Made by a program: the position numbers and the translations under genes
In this document: positions 1 through 7,630 of the stretch, one piece after another
Layout of the letters: each line of letters opens with the position of its first letter
How positions within the stretch are numbered: position 1 is the first letter of the stretch
The notes under the pieces: generated by a model
Database searches by the model: none
What the model was told of the DNA's origin: nothing
What the model saw: only the letters and a program-made list of their open reading frames with translations
Assembly: GCA_036563645.1 (NCBI GenBank)
Contig: DATCMA010000054.1
Location: 1 to 64,000, forward strand
DNA length: 64,000 bases
Origin: DATCMA01 sp036563645
GTDB taxonomy: Bacteria > Actinomycetota > Actinomycetes > Mycobacteriales > Micromonosporaceae
Direction: 5' to 3'

Positions 1-198
1 AGAAGCCGGCGCTGTCCCGCAACTGTGATGCCTCCGCGCCCGAGGCGGGTCGCTCCCCGCGGTGGGCCGAGAGGATAAGCCAGGTCGCCTGCGGATCGGT
101 CGCGATCAGCGCTCTCGAGGAAGGGCGCCTCGCAGGCGGGGGTGCGCCGCTCCGCATTCCTGTCGGCGAAGCACCGGTTCCTCGAGCCGACAGGAGGT
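1..198 (+). promoter_or_regulatory. Cobalamin riboswitch (5' part cut off) and btuF leader
   Basis: The conserved 3' half of a cobalamin riboswitch is visible: the core CCCGCAACTGTGATG near 16-30 and the B12-box-like GCCAGGTCGCCTGC at 79-92. The 5' part of the aptamer lies outside the window. Downstream are two possible switching helices: 86-93 (CGCCTGCG) can pair with 131-138, and 159-167 can pair perfectly with 186-194. The second helix covers the AGGAGG ribosome binding site (192-197) of btuF. Riboswitch identity rests on family knowledge; the switching model is inference. Confidence 0.9.
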
Positions 199-201
199 CA
201 G

Positions 202-1128
202 ATGAGACGATTCCGCACCCTGCTCCCCCTGATCACCGCGGCCGTCGTCGCCCTCGGCGCCTGCGCGAGGACCACCGACGATCAATCAACCAGCACCTCG
301 ACGCCGGACGCGGGCTTTCCCGTCACCGTCGGCGGTGTCACGCTCGACAAGCGGCCGGAGCGAATCGTGTCGCTGTCGCCGAGCGCCACGGAGACGCTCT
401 TCGCGATCGGGGCTGGCCCGCAGGTGGTCGCCGTCGACGACCAGTCGAACTACCCACCGGAGGCGCCGCAGACCGACCTCTCGGGGTATAAGCCGAACGC
501 CGAGGCAGTCGCGGCGAAAGACCCGGATCTAGTCGTCATCTCCAACAACATCGACAGAATTGCTGAGCAGCTCACCGCGCTGAAGATCCCGGTCTACCTC
601 GCCGCCGCGCCGGCGAACCTCGATGGGCTCTACCAGCAGATCACTGAGCTCGGCGCGCTGACCGGGCACCGCGACGAGGCGGCGGACCTGGTCCAGCGGA
701 TGAAGGACGAGATCGACAAGCTCGTCCAGGACGTGCCGAAGCGGTCGAAGAAGCTCACCTACTACTACGAGCTCGACACCAACCTCTACTCGCTGACCAG
801 CACGACCTTCGTCGGGTCGCTGTTCGCGCTGGTGGGGCTGGAGAACATCGCCGACGCGGCGGACCCGGACGGCAGCAAGGGCGGCTACCCGCAGCTCTCC
901 CAAGAGATGCTGGTGAAGGCCGACCCGGACTTGATCTTCTTGGCGGACGTCAAGTGCTGCCAGCAGAACGCGGAGACGGTCAAGGCCCGCAGCGGCTGGG
1001 CCTCGATGAGCGCCGTAAAGCACAACCGGATCGTCGAGCTGGACGACGACATCGCCTCCCGGTGGGGACCGCGAATCGTCGACCTGCTGCGGACGATCGT
1101 CGAAGCGGTCGCCAAGGTGCCGGCGTGA
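202..1128 (+). CDS. btuF: Cobalamin ABC transporter substrate-binding lipoprotein BtuF
   Basis: Surface lipoprotein that binds vitamin B12 (or a related corrinoid) and delivers it to the BtuCD permease. The ATG at 202 has AGGAGG five bases upstream. The first 21 residues form a lipoprotein signal ending in LGAC. The mature part is a periplasmic-binding fold of the BtuF/FecB type, with the family motif SLSPSATETLFAIG near the N-terminus and a C-terminal DDDIASRWGPR segment typical of BtuF-like proteins. A GTG at 142 in the same frame would place the start inside the leader hairpin and lose the signal peptide, so it was rejected. The stop overlaps btuC. The riboswitch upstream supports cobalamin rather than iron siderophore. 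Confidence 0.88.
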   Translation: MRRFRTLLPLITAAVVALGACARTTDDQSTSTSTPDAGFPVTVGGVTLDKRPERIVSLSPSATETLFAIGAGPQVVAVDDQSNYPPEAPQTDLSGYKPNAEAVAAKDPDLVVISNNIDRIAEQLTALKIPVYLAAAPANLDGLYQQITELGALTGHRDEAADLVQRMKDEIDKLVQDVPKRSKKLTYYYELDTNLYSLTSTTFVGSLFALVGLENIADAADPDGSKGGYPQLSQEMLVKADPDLIFLADVKCCQQNAETVKARSGWASMSAVKHNRIVELDDDIASRWGPRIVDLLRTIVEAVAKVPA

Positions 1129-2252
1129 CCTCGTCGTCGCTGGGTGCCTCGCTTTCTGGGGCGGCAGAGGGCGAGGCCCCCGCTCCGCGGTCTGTGACGC
1201 GTCCCCGCCCGCGGCCGGAGCCCGCCGGGCTGCGCCCCGGGTGGCTGCTCGCGGGGATCGCCGCCGTCGTGCTCGCCGCCGTGGTGGGGATGGCGTTCGG
1301 GCCGGTCAACCTGCCTCCGGGCAGCGTCGCCGCCGAGCTGCTCAATCTCCTGCCGGGGGTCCACCTCGACAGCGGGCTCAGTGAGCGGGAGGTCGCGATC
1401 GTGACCGAGCTTCGGCTGCCCCGCGTCGTGCTGGCCCTGCTGGTCGGCGGGACGCTCGCCCTCGCCGGCGGCTGTTACCAGGGCGTCTTCCGCAACCCGC
1501 TGGCCGATCCGAACCTGCTCGGCGTCGCCGCCGGGGCCGGTCTCGGGGTGACCGCCGTGATCACGTTGAGCGGTCGGGGCATGGAGCGGCTTCCCCTGAC
1601 CGTGCCGCTGGCCGCGTTCGTCGGCGCGATCGGGGCGGTGGTCCTCACGTATTTGCTGGGGGTCGCCGGCGGCCGGGACCGCTCACCGGCGACGCTGATC
1701 CTCGCTGGGGTCGCGGTCGCCGCGTTCCTCTCCGCGGGGCAGACCTACCTGCTGCACCGCAAGATGGACAGCGTCCAGCAGGTGTACTCCTGGCTGCTCG
1801 GCCGGCTGGCCACGGCGGGATGGCATGACGTCCTGCTCGTCCTGCCGTACACAGTGGTCACCGCCACCGTGGTGCTGTTGTACCGGCGCCAGCTTGACGT
1901 GCTCTCCGTCGGCGACGCGGAGGCGGCGAGCCTCGGCCTGCACCCCCAGCGGGCGCGGTACGTCATGCTCGCGGCGGCCTCCCTGGGCACGGCGGCGGCG
2001 GTCTCCGCCTCCGGACTCATCGGCTTCGTCGGGGTGGTCGTCCCGCATACGGTCCGCCTCCTCGCCGGCACCAGCTACCGCGTCATCCTGCCGCTCTCGC
2101 TGCTCTTCGGCGGTGCGTTCCTCACGCTCACCGATTTGATCGCGCGCACCGCGGCGGCCCCGGCGGAGCTGCCCATCGGGGTCGTCACCGCGTTCTTCGG
2201 CGCGCCGTTCTTCGTGCTGGTCCTCCGTACGGCTCGACGGGTGACGATGTGA
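1125..2252 (+). CDS. btuC: Cobalamin ABC transporter permease BtuC (FecCD family)
   Basis: Inner-membrane permease of the FecCD/BtuC family, about 375 residues with roughly ten hydrophobic segments. The GTG start overlaps the btuF stop (GTGA), with AAGGTG just upstream. Recognisable family motifs are LRLPRVVLALLVGG, the GVFRNPLADPNLLG loop after TM2, and SGLIGFVGVVVPH near the cytoplasmic coupling helix. An upstream in-frame extension reaching back to 954 runs over the btuF coding region and has no homologous content. It is translationally coupled to btuF and btuD. Riboswitch control makes B12 the likely substrate; the permease alone could also fit a siderophore. Confidence 0.88.
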   Translation: MTSSSLGASLSGAAEGEAPAPRSVTRPRPRPEPAGLRPGWLLAGIAAVVLAAVVGMAFGPVNLPPGSVAAELLNLLPGVHLDSGLSEREVAIVTELRLPRVVLALLVGGTLALAGGCYQGVFRNPLADPNLLGVAAGAGLGVTAVITLSGRGMERLPLTVPLAAFVGAIGAVVLTYLLGVAGGRDRSPATLILAGVAVAAFLSAGQTYLLHRKMDSVQQVYSWLLGRLATAGWHDVLLVLPYTVVTATVVLLYRRQLDVLSVGDAEAASLGLHPQRARYVMLAAASLGTAAAVSASGLIGFVGVVVPHTVRLLAGTSYRVILPLSLLFGGAFLTLTDLIARTAAAPAELPIGVVTAFFGAPFFVLVLRTARRVTM

Positions 2253-3037
2253 CGGTCATCGAGGTGCGCGGGCTGCGGGTCGCGCTCGACGGGGCGGAGG
2301 TTCTGCGCGACGTGGACCTCGACGTCGCTCCCGGGGAGTGGGTGACGGTGATCGGCCCCAACGGCGCGGGGAAGTCGACGCTGCTGCGGGCTATCGGAGG
2401 GCTCGTGGCGCCGACCGCTGGGGAGATTCGCCTGTTGGGGAGGCCCAGCGACCGGCTGCGCCGCCGGGAGCGGGCGAAGCTGGTCGCCACCGTGGCGCAG
2501 GCCCCCGTGGTGCCGCCCGGCATGGTGGTCTTCGACTACGTTCTCCTCGGGCGGTCGCCGCACATCCCGCCCTTGGGCCGGGAGTCCGCGGCGGACGTCG
2601 CCGTGGTCCGGGACGTCCTCGAGGTGCTGGCGCTGACGGAGTTCAGCGATCGGCAGCTGGAGACCCTCTCCGGGGGCGAACGTCAGCGGGTGTTCCTCGC
2701 CCGGGCCCTCGCCCAGCAGGCGCCGCTTCTGCTGCTCGACGAGCCGACCACCGCGTTGGACATCGGCCACCAGCAGGAGGTGCTGGAGCTGGTGGATCGG
2801 CTGCGACGCGAGCGAGGGCTCACCGTGCTCGCCACGATGCACGAGCTCTCCCTCGCCGGGGAGTACGCCGACCGCCTGGTGTTGCTCGCCGATGGGCGGG
2901 TGGCGGCGGCCGGGGTTCCCCACGAGGTGCTCACCGAGGAGGTGCTCGGACGGTACTACCGGGCCCGGGTGCGGGTGCTCCCCGGGGAGCGCGGGCCGCT
3001 GGTGGTGCCCGTCCGGCCGGTGGCCGGCCCTCGGTGA
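2249..3037 (+). CDS. btuD: Cobalamin ABC transporter ATPase BtuD
   Basis: ATPase that drives the BtuC permease from the cytoplasmic side. The 262 residues contain Walker A GPNGAGKST (36-44), the ABC signature LSGGERQRV, Walker B LLLLDEPT and the switch-histidine segment ATMHE, all intact. The GTG start overlaps the btuC stop by 4 bases. The gene closes the operon; the next gene is convergent, 31 bases away. Length and order (binding protein, permease, ATPase) are those of a standard B12/siderophore importer. Confidence 0.88.
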   Translation: MTVIEVRGLRVALDGAEVLRDVDLDVAPGEWVTVIGPNGAGKSTLLRAIGGLVAPTAGEIRLLGRPSDRLRRRERAKLVATVAQAPVVPPGMVVFDYVLLGRSPHIPPLGRESAADVAVVRDVLEVLALTEFSDRQLETLSGGERQRVFLARALAQQAPLLLLDEPTTALDIGHQQEVLELVDRLRRERGLTVLATMHELSLAGEYADRLVLLADGRVAAAGVPHEVLTEEVLGRYYRARVRVLPGERGPLVVPVRPVAGPR

Positions 3038-3068
3038 CCGAGGTCGGCGCGAGCGGTTCGGCCCGGTC

Positions 3069-3857
3069 TCACCGGGGAGGGGCGGTGGGGCGGCGTGGCT
3101 GGATGACGCTGAAGAAGGCCCCTTGAGGGTCGTTGATCACCGCGACTCGGCCCTGCGGAATGTCGGTGGGCGCGATGGCGACCATGCCGCCGAGCTTCGC
3201 GGCGCGGGCCGCGGTCGCGTCGCAGTCGGTCACCGCGAAGTACACCATCCAGTGCGGCGGCAGATCCGGAGCCCAGTGGCTCCCGTTCACCATCGGCATC
3301 ATGCCCGCGATCGACGTTCCGTTGACCAGCCACTCGGTGTAGGGCACCGGGCCGTAGGCGGTCTCCCGGATGCCCCACCCGAAGACCGTGGAATAGAACT
3401 CTTTCGCTTTCTCGGGGGCGCGGGTGGCCAGCTCGTACCAACACACCGCGCCCGGCGCGTTGACCAGCTCCGCGCCGGTCATGGCGCGGGGTTGCCAGAT
3501 GGAGATGGGGGCGCCGGTCGGATCGAGGACGACCGCCATCCGCCCTTGGTCGAGGACGTCGAACGGGGAGACGAGCACGATCCCGCCGGCGGCGTCGACG
3601 CGTCGCGCCGTTTCGTCGGCGTTCTCCGTGGTCACGTACGTCGACCAGGCGGGGCGGCGCCCGTCGCCGACCAGCGGCCCGGCCCCGGCGACCGTGCGCC
3701 CGTCCTTGGTGAAGGTTGTGTAGCCGTGTGCCGCGGGCTCGGGTGAGACCTGGGCCTGCCAGCCGAAGAGCTGGGTGTAGAAGCGGGTGGCGGTGGACAG
3801 ATCCGGGGTGCCGAGGTCGACCCAGCAGGGAACGTTCCGGGCGGAACAATCGGGCAT
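3069..3857 (-). CDS. Two-domain VOC (glyoxalase/bleomycin resistance fold) protein
   Basis: The 262 residues contain two vicinal-oxygen-chelate modules. The first starts at VDLGTPDLSTATRFYTQLFGW and the second at CWYELATRAPEKAKEFYSTVFGW, so this is an internal duplication. The overall form resembles actinobacterial glyoxalase-like proteins often annotated as hydroxylases (CFP30B type). The substrate is unknown and no reaction should be assumed. The start has GGGGAGG upstream on the minus strand. It is convergent with btuD and divergent from mqnA, so it is a single-gene unit. Confidence 0.8.
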   Translation of the reverse strand: MPDCSARNVPCWVDLGTPDLSTATRFYTQLFGWQAQVSPEPAAHGYTTFTKDGRTVAGAGPLVGDGRRPAWSTYVTTENADETARRVDAAGGIVLVSPFDVLDQGRMAVVLDPTGAPISIWQPRAMTGAELVNAPGAVCWYELATRAPEKAKEFYSTVFGWGIRETAYGPVPYTEWLVNGTSIAGMMPMVNGSHWAPDLPPHWMVYFAVTDCDATAARAAKLGGMVAIAPTDIPQGRVAVINDPQGAFFSVIQPRRPTAPPR

Positions 3858-4072
3858 GGCTCCTCCCCTCGCAGGCCGGGTGGCCCCGTTGCGATCCTGG
3901 CAGCAGCCGCGTGGCGCAGGGTGCGTTTTCCCGATTGCCGGCGGGCATCGCCCGGTCGTTTCCCACGACCCCCATGGCCACGCGGACCATCACGCGCCAC
4001 TCCGACGACCACCCAGGTCAGCTTGGGGTGTGACGCTCCGCGGAGCGCCGTGCCCGATTTCGGCGAGGCCGA

Positions 4073-4085
4073 TACGGTGTGGGTC
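4073..4085 (+). promoter_or_regulatory. Putative leaderless promoter of mqnA
   Basis: TACGGT at 4073-4078 fits the actinobacterial -10 TAnnnT and is followed by exactly 7 bases and then the ATG of mqnA. No ribosome binding site is present, so transcription probably starts at the A of the ATG. No convincing -35 is seen. Confidence 0.55.
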
Positions 4086-4940
4086 ATGAGTGAACGCGCG
4101 CTCCGGCGCCCGCGGGTGGGACATATTCAATTTCTCAATTGTCTTCCGCTGTACTGGGGGTTAATGCGCTCGGGCGCGTTAATCGACGTTGACCTCTATA
4201 AAGACACCCCGGATCGGCTGAGCGAAGCGCTGGTCGCCGGTGACCTCGACATCGGTCCGATCTCCCATGTCGAGTACCTGCGGCACGCGGACGAGCTCCT
4301 CCTCCTGCCCGATTTGGCGGTCGGCAGCGACGGTCCGGTGCTCTCCGTCAATATCGTGTCGACCCGTCCGTTGGCGGAGTTGGACGGGGCGCGCGTCGCA
4401 CTGGGGTCGACGTCGCGCACGGGGGTGCTGCTCGCCCAGATGCTTCTCGGGGAGCGGTACGGCGTCCGCCCGGAGTACTTCACCTGCCCGCCGGACTTGA
4501 CCCAGATGCTGCTCGAGGCGGACGCGGGGGTGCTGATCGGCGACGCCGCGCTGCGCGCCCACTACGAGGCCCCGCGGCGTGGCCTGATCGTCACGGATCT
4601 CGGCGAGGCCTGGCGAGAGTGGACCGGGCTACCGATGATCTTCGCGGTGTGGGCGGTGCGACGGGACTTCGCCGCCGCACAGCCTGGACAGGTGAAGGAA
4701 GTCCACGAGGCGTTCCTGCGGTCACGGGAAATTTGCCTCATGGAGATCGACGCGGTGGCCGCCGCCGCAGCCCGCTGGGAGCCCTTCGACGCGGCGACCC
4801 TGGCGACGTACTTCCGGGTGTTCGATTTCTCCCTAGGGGAGCGCCAGATCCTCGGTCTGCGCGAGTTCGCGCGACGAGCCGCGCAGCTCGGGGAGGTGCC
4901 CCCGCTGCCCGCGGACGGTCCCGCGTTCTTCGCCGGATGA
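4086..4940 (+). CDS. mqnA: Chorismate dehydratase MqnA (futalosine menaquinone pathway)
   Basis: MqnA converts chorismate to 3-enolpyruvyl-benzoate, the first step of the futalosine route to menaquinone. The 284 residues match the usual family length. The N-terminal motif RVGHIQFLNCLPLYWGL is the family signature; later blocks (DTPDRLSEALVAGDLDIGPIS, ALGSTSRTG) belong to the periplasmic-binding-like fold. An in-frame extension to 3921 exists, but the ATG at 4086 aligns with the family start and sits 7 bases after a -10 element. The next gene, mqnC, is also from the futalosine route, which supports the call. Confidence 0.9.
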   Translation: MSERALRRPRVGHIQFLNCLPLYWGLMRSGALIDVDLYKDTPDRLSEALVAGDLDIGPISHVEYLRHADELLLLPDLAVGSDGPVLSVNIVSTRPLAELDGARVALGSTSRTGVLLAQMLLGERYGVRPEYFTCPPDLTQMLLEADAGVLIGDAALRAHYEAPRRGLIVTDLGEAWREWTGLPMIFAVWAVRRDFAAAQPGQVKEVHEAFLRSREICLMEIDAVAAAAARWEPFDAATLATYFRVFDFSLGERQILGLREFARRAAQLGEVPPLPADGPAFFAG

Positions 4941-5029
4941 CCGGGGCCGCGGAGGCGGGCACGTGTCAGATCCCCCGCTAGGCCGATCACACCACCGGGC
5001 CGAGGGGTGGTGCTCCTGGAGCGGCGACG

Positions 5030-5042
5030 TAGGCTCGGGGAC
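5030..5042 (+). promoter_or_regulatory. Putative leaderless promoter of mqnC
   Basis: TAGGCT at 5030-5035 is followed by 7 bases and the GTG start of mqnC, the same arrangement as at mqnA. There is no Shine-Dalgarno sequence in this interval. Confidence 0.5.
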
Positions 5043-6233
5043 GTGAGTGGGAGCCGGGAGATCGACGACATCTTGCAGCGCGCCGCCGACGGTGGGCGGA
5101 TTTCACCGGAGGAGGCGCTCCTGCTGTACACCGACGCGCCGTTCCACGCCCTCGGTGAGGCGGCCGACGCCGTTCGTCGCCGCCGATACCCGGAGAACAT
5201 CGTTACCTATCTCATCGATCGCAACATCAACTACACGAACATCTGCGTGACGGCGTGCCGGTTCTGCGCGTTCTACCGGCCACCCAAGCACCGCGAGGGA
5301 TGGGTCCACTCGACCGAGGAGATCCTGCGCCGCTGCGGGGAGGCGGTCGAACTCGGCGCCACGCAGGTCATGCTGCAAGGCGGGCACCACCCCGACTTCG
5401 GCGTCGAGTACTACGAGGAGCTCTTCTCGGCGGTCAAGGCCGCGTATCCACAGCTCGTCATCCACTCCCTCGGGCCGAGCGAGATCCTGCACATGGCGAA
5501 GGTCTCCGGGGTATCCGTGGAGGAGGCGATCACTCGGCTCAAGGCCGCTGGGCTCGACTCGATCGCCGGGGCCGGCGCGGAGATGCTGCCGGAACGGCCA
5601 CGGCGGGCGATCGCGCCGCTCAAGGAGTCGGGCGAACGCTGGCTGGAGGTCATGGAGATCGCGCATCGGCTGGGGGTGGAGTCCACCGCCACGATGATGA
5701 TGGGCACGGGCGAGACCGCGGCCGAGCGCATCGAGCACATGCGGATGATCCGCGACGTGCAGGACCGGACGGGTGGCTTCCGCGCGTTCATCCCGTGGAC
5801 CTACCAGCCGGAGAACAACCACTTGCGCGGGCGGACGCAGGCGACCGCCGTGGAGTACCTCCGGCTGATCGCAGTGGCGCGCCTGTTCTTCGACACCATC
5901 GCGCACCTCCAGGCGTCCTGGTTGACGACGGGCAAGGCCGTGGGGCAGCTCGCGCTGCACATGGGCGTCGACGACCTCGGCTCGATCATGCTGGAGGAGA
6001 ACGTCATCTCCTCCGCCGGCGCGCGGCACCGCGCCAACCTGCGTGAGCTGATCTGGTTGATTCGCTCCGCTGACCGGATCCCCGCGCAGCGCGACACCCA
6101 GTACCGCTACCTCAAGGTGCACCGCACGCCGGAGGACGATCCGGTCGACGACCGGGTGGTCTCGCACTACTCCTCGATCGCCCTGCCTGCCGGGGGCGTG
6201 GGGCGGCAGCTGCCGTTGGTCGATGTGAAGTAG
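5043..6233 (+). CDS. mqnC: Cyclic dehypoxanthinyl futalosine synthase MqnC (radical SAM)
   Basis: MqnC is the radical SAM enzyme that cyclises dehypoxanthine futalosine in menaquinone synthesis. The 396-residue protein carries the iron-sulfur/SAM motif CxxxCxxC at C68, C72 and C75 (CVTACRFC), followed by a GGHHPDFGVEYY block typical of MqnC and related CofH/MqnE enzymes, and WLTTGKAVGQLALHMGVDDLGS near the C-terminus. MqnE is the nearest alternative, but the N-terminal and C-terminal motifs favour MqnC. The GTG at 5043 is preferred over an in-frame start at 5007 because it lies 7 bases after a -10 element. Confidence 0.88.
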   Translation: MSGSREIDDILQRAADGGRISPEEALLLYTDAPFHALGEAADAVRRRRYPENIVTYLIDRNINYTNICVTACRFCAFYRPPKHREGWVHSTEEILRRCGEAVELGATQVMLQGGHHPDFGVEYYEELFSAVKAAYPQLVIHSLGPSEILHMAKVSGVSVEEAITRLKAAGLDSIAGAGAEMLPERPRRAIAPLKESGERWLEVMEIAHRLGVESTATMMMGTGETAAERIEHMRMIRDVQDRTGGFRAFIPWTYQPENNHLRGRTQATAVEYLRLIAVARLFFDTIAHLQASWLTTGKAVGQLALHMGVDDLGSIMLEENVISSAGARHRANLRELIWLIRSADRIPAQRDTQYRYLKVHRTPEDDPVDDRVVSHYSSIALPAGGVGRQLPLVDVK

Positions 6234-6349
6234 CGGCGCGTGACACGGTGGGCGAGTCACCCCGGGCATCGCGTTCGTTACAGCATGACGAGACGTCCTC
6301 GGTCGGACGGACTCCTCCACCGGTCCACGTGGGCCGTGCCCATAGCCAT

Positions 6350-6379
6350 GGCGCCGAGGGGCGTGTGCTCCTCGGCGCC
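6350..6379. terminator. Perfect 10-bp hairpin between mqnC and menG
   Basis: GGCGCCGAGG at 6350-6359 pairs with CCTCGGCGCC at 6370-6379 around a 10-base loop. No T-run follows, which is common for actinobacterial terminators. The 209-base gap around it (6234-6442) holds no convincing gene. Termination of mqnC transcripts is inferred. Confidence 0.5.
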
Positions 6380-6429
6380 GGGGTGTGGCCCGTGGCCGCC
6401 CCGGTCGCCGTGCCGCGGTGACCGGCTGG

Positions 6430-6442
6430 CACAGTAAGGGCT
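6430..6442 (+). promoter_or_regulatory. Putative leaderless promoter of menG
   Basis: CACAGT at 6430-6435 keeps the key A2 and T6 of a -10 hexamer and is followed by 7 bases and the GTG start. It is a weaker match than those at mqnA and mqnC, but the spacing is identical. Confidence 0.4.
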
Positions 6443-7192
6443 GTGAACTGGTCACCGCGCAAAACGCGCGCACACTCGGGACGGTCATCGCGCGGCACGC
6501 GCGCGAGCCTCGACAAGCAGCCCCACGAGGTCGCTGCGATGTTCGACGGCGTCGCGGAGCGCTACGACCTCACCAACAGCGTCCTGTCGTTCGGGCAAGA
6601 TCGCTTGTGGCGGCGCGCGACCCGGCGCGCGCTCGCGCTTCGGCCCGGGGAGCGGGTGCTCGACGTCGGCGCGGGCACCGGCGTCTCGACTCAGGAACTC
6701 GCCAAGAGCGGTGCCTGGGCGGTGGGGGTCGACATCTCCCTCGGCATGTTGCAGGCTGGGCGTCGGCTCCGCCGGGATGTGCCGCTCCTCGCCGGTGACG
6801 CGCTCGCGCTGCCCTTCCCGGACGCCACCTTTGACGCGGTGACCATCTCGTTCGCGCTGCGGAACGTCGTGGATCCCGACGCGGCTCTGCGGGAGCTGGC
6901 GCGGGTGACGCGACCGGGTGGACGCCTGGTGGTCTGCGAGTTCAGCCGCCCCACCAACGCGGTGTTCCGCACCGTCTATCTCACCTACCTCATGCGGTCG
7001 TTGCCCGCCGTCGCCCGCGTGGTCTCGAGCAACCCCGAGGCGTACGTCTACCTGGCGGAGTCCATTCGGCAGTGGCCGGATCAGCCCCAGTTGGCCGCGC
7101 GGATCGCGCGCTGCGGCTGGCACTCCGTCGCCTGGCGCAACCTGACCGGCGGGATCGTCGCGCTGCACCGGGCGGTTCGGGCCGATAGCTGA
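6443..7192 (+). CDS. menG: Demethylmenaquinone methyltransferase (UbiE/MenG)
   Basis: SAM-dependent methyltransferase that adds the ring methyl in the last step to menaquinone. The 249 residues contain the UbiE signature FDGVAERYDLTN, the SAM-binding motif I VLDVGAGTGVSTQ and the motif III/UbiE block RVTRPGGRLVVCEFSRPT. The basic N-terminal 25 residues are longer than in Escherichia coli UbiE, as in other actinobacteria. It lies between mqnC and the quinone reductase menJ, which fits its role. There is no Shine-Dalgarno site before the GTG, so it is likely leaderless. Confidence 0.9.
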   Translation: MNWSPRKTRAHSGRSSRGTRASLDKQPHEVAAMFDGVAERYDLTNSVLSFGQDRLWRRATRRALALRPGERVLDVGAGTGVSTQELAKSGAWAVGVDISLGMLQAGRRLRRDVPLLAGDALALPFPDATFDAVTISFALRNVVDPDAALRELARVTRPGGRLVVCEFSRPTNAVFRTVYLTYLMRSLPAVARVVSSNPEAYVYLAESIRQWPDQPQLAARIARCGWHSVAWRNLTGGIVALHRAVRADS

Positions 7193-7275
7193 GGTGAGGC
7201 GAGGGCGGAACGGAGTCAGACGAGTCCGCAACGCGCCCAAAGTGGTAAATGTCAGACTTGCCTAGTTTGTCCAAG

Positions 7276-7288
7276 TACTCTGCTTCTC
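7276..7288 (+). promoter_or_regulatory. Putative leaderless promoter of the 61-residue ORF
   Basis: TACTCT at 7276-7281 is a good -10 element followed by 7 bases and the ATG at 7289. A TTGCCT lies 12 bases upstream of it, too close for a normal -35. Confidence 0.5.
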
Positions 7289-7474
7289 ATGGTGGATGAC
7301 GACCCGGCGCGCGCGGCGGGGCCAGACAGCCCGACCGTCGTGGGGACAGGCGCCGACCCGACCGAGCTGATCGAGCGAGTCCGCGTGGCCGCCGCGCACG
7401 ATCCCGGCGTGCGGCGCGCGGTCAGCGAGCTGGTGGCTGAGCTCAGGCGAGCGATGGGGAAGGGCTACGGTTAA
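7289..7474 (+). CDS. Small hypothetical protein, 61 residues
   Basis: This short ORF sits between menG and menJ. It starts with an acidic, disordered-looking stretch (MVDDDPARAAG) and ends in an amphipathic helix rich in Arg, Ala and Leu (ERVRVAAAHDPGVRRAVSELVAELRRAM). There is no signal peptide and no Cys. The codons look normal for the genome, and a -10 element lies 7 bases before the ATG, which argues for a real gene. No family is recognised. Its position suggests, but does not show, a link to quinone or NADH metabolism. Confidence 0.5.
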   Translation: MVDDDPARAAGPDSPTVVGTGADPTELIERVRVAAAHDPGVRRAVSELVAELRRAMGKGYG

Positions 7475-7529
7475 CCCGCTTTCGTCACCGGATCGTCGCG
7501 ATGGGTGGTTGGCCGTGGTCACGGCTGAA

Positions 7530-7549
7530 GTTAGGTTCCCCTAACCCGG
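7530..7549. promoter_or_regulatory. Candidate DtxR/IdeR-type iron box
   Basis: GTTAGG and CCTAAC form a perfect 6-bp inverted repeat around TTCC at 7530-7545. Read from 7531, TTAGGTT-CCC-CTAACC matches 13 of 19 positions of the iron-box consensus used by DtxR/IdeR/DmdR regulators. It lies about 80 bases before menJ. It could also be a plain hairpin ending transcription of the small ORF. Confidence 0.4.
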
Positions 7550-7587
7550 CCGCTGTGCGGAGGCCGGCTTAGACTTCTCCGTGCTGC

Positions 7588-7605
7588 TTGTGAAGCATTT
7601 CACGA
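7588..7605. promoter_or_regulatory. Rex (redox sensor) operator upstream of menJ-nuo
   Basis: TTGTGAA-GCAT-TTCACGA matches 13 of 14 fixed positions of the Rex operator TTGTGAA-N4-TTCACAA. A possible -10 (TAGACT) is at 7570-7575, so the operator would lie just downstream of the transcription start and before the GGAGG of menJ (7621-7625). Rex represses respiratory genes at low NADH/NAD+; nuo is a known Rex target in Streptomyces. Binding here is inferred. Confidence 0.75.
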
Positions 7606-7630
7606 GGGTCGGACGGGATTGGAGGTGGCC

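Noticed and set aside
142..201. Upstream GTG start for btuF
   Set aside because: It lies in the riboswitch expression platform and would bury the lipoprotein signal; ATG 202 has AGGAGG.
5043..6233. MqnE instead of MqnC
   Set aside because: The Cys motif and HHPDFG-type block occur in both groups, but the overall length and C-terminal GKAVGQLALHMGVDDLGS favour MqnC.
6285..6437. 50-residue ORF between mqnC and menG
   Set aside because: It runs through the terminator-like hairpin, has no start signal and reads like random high-GC sequence.
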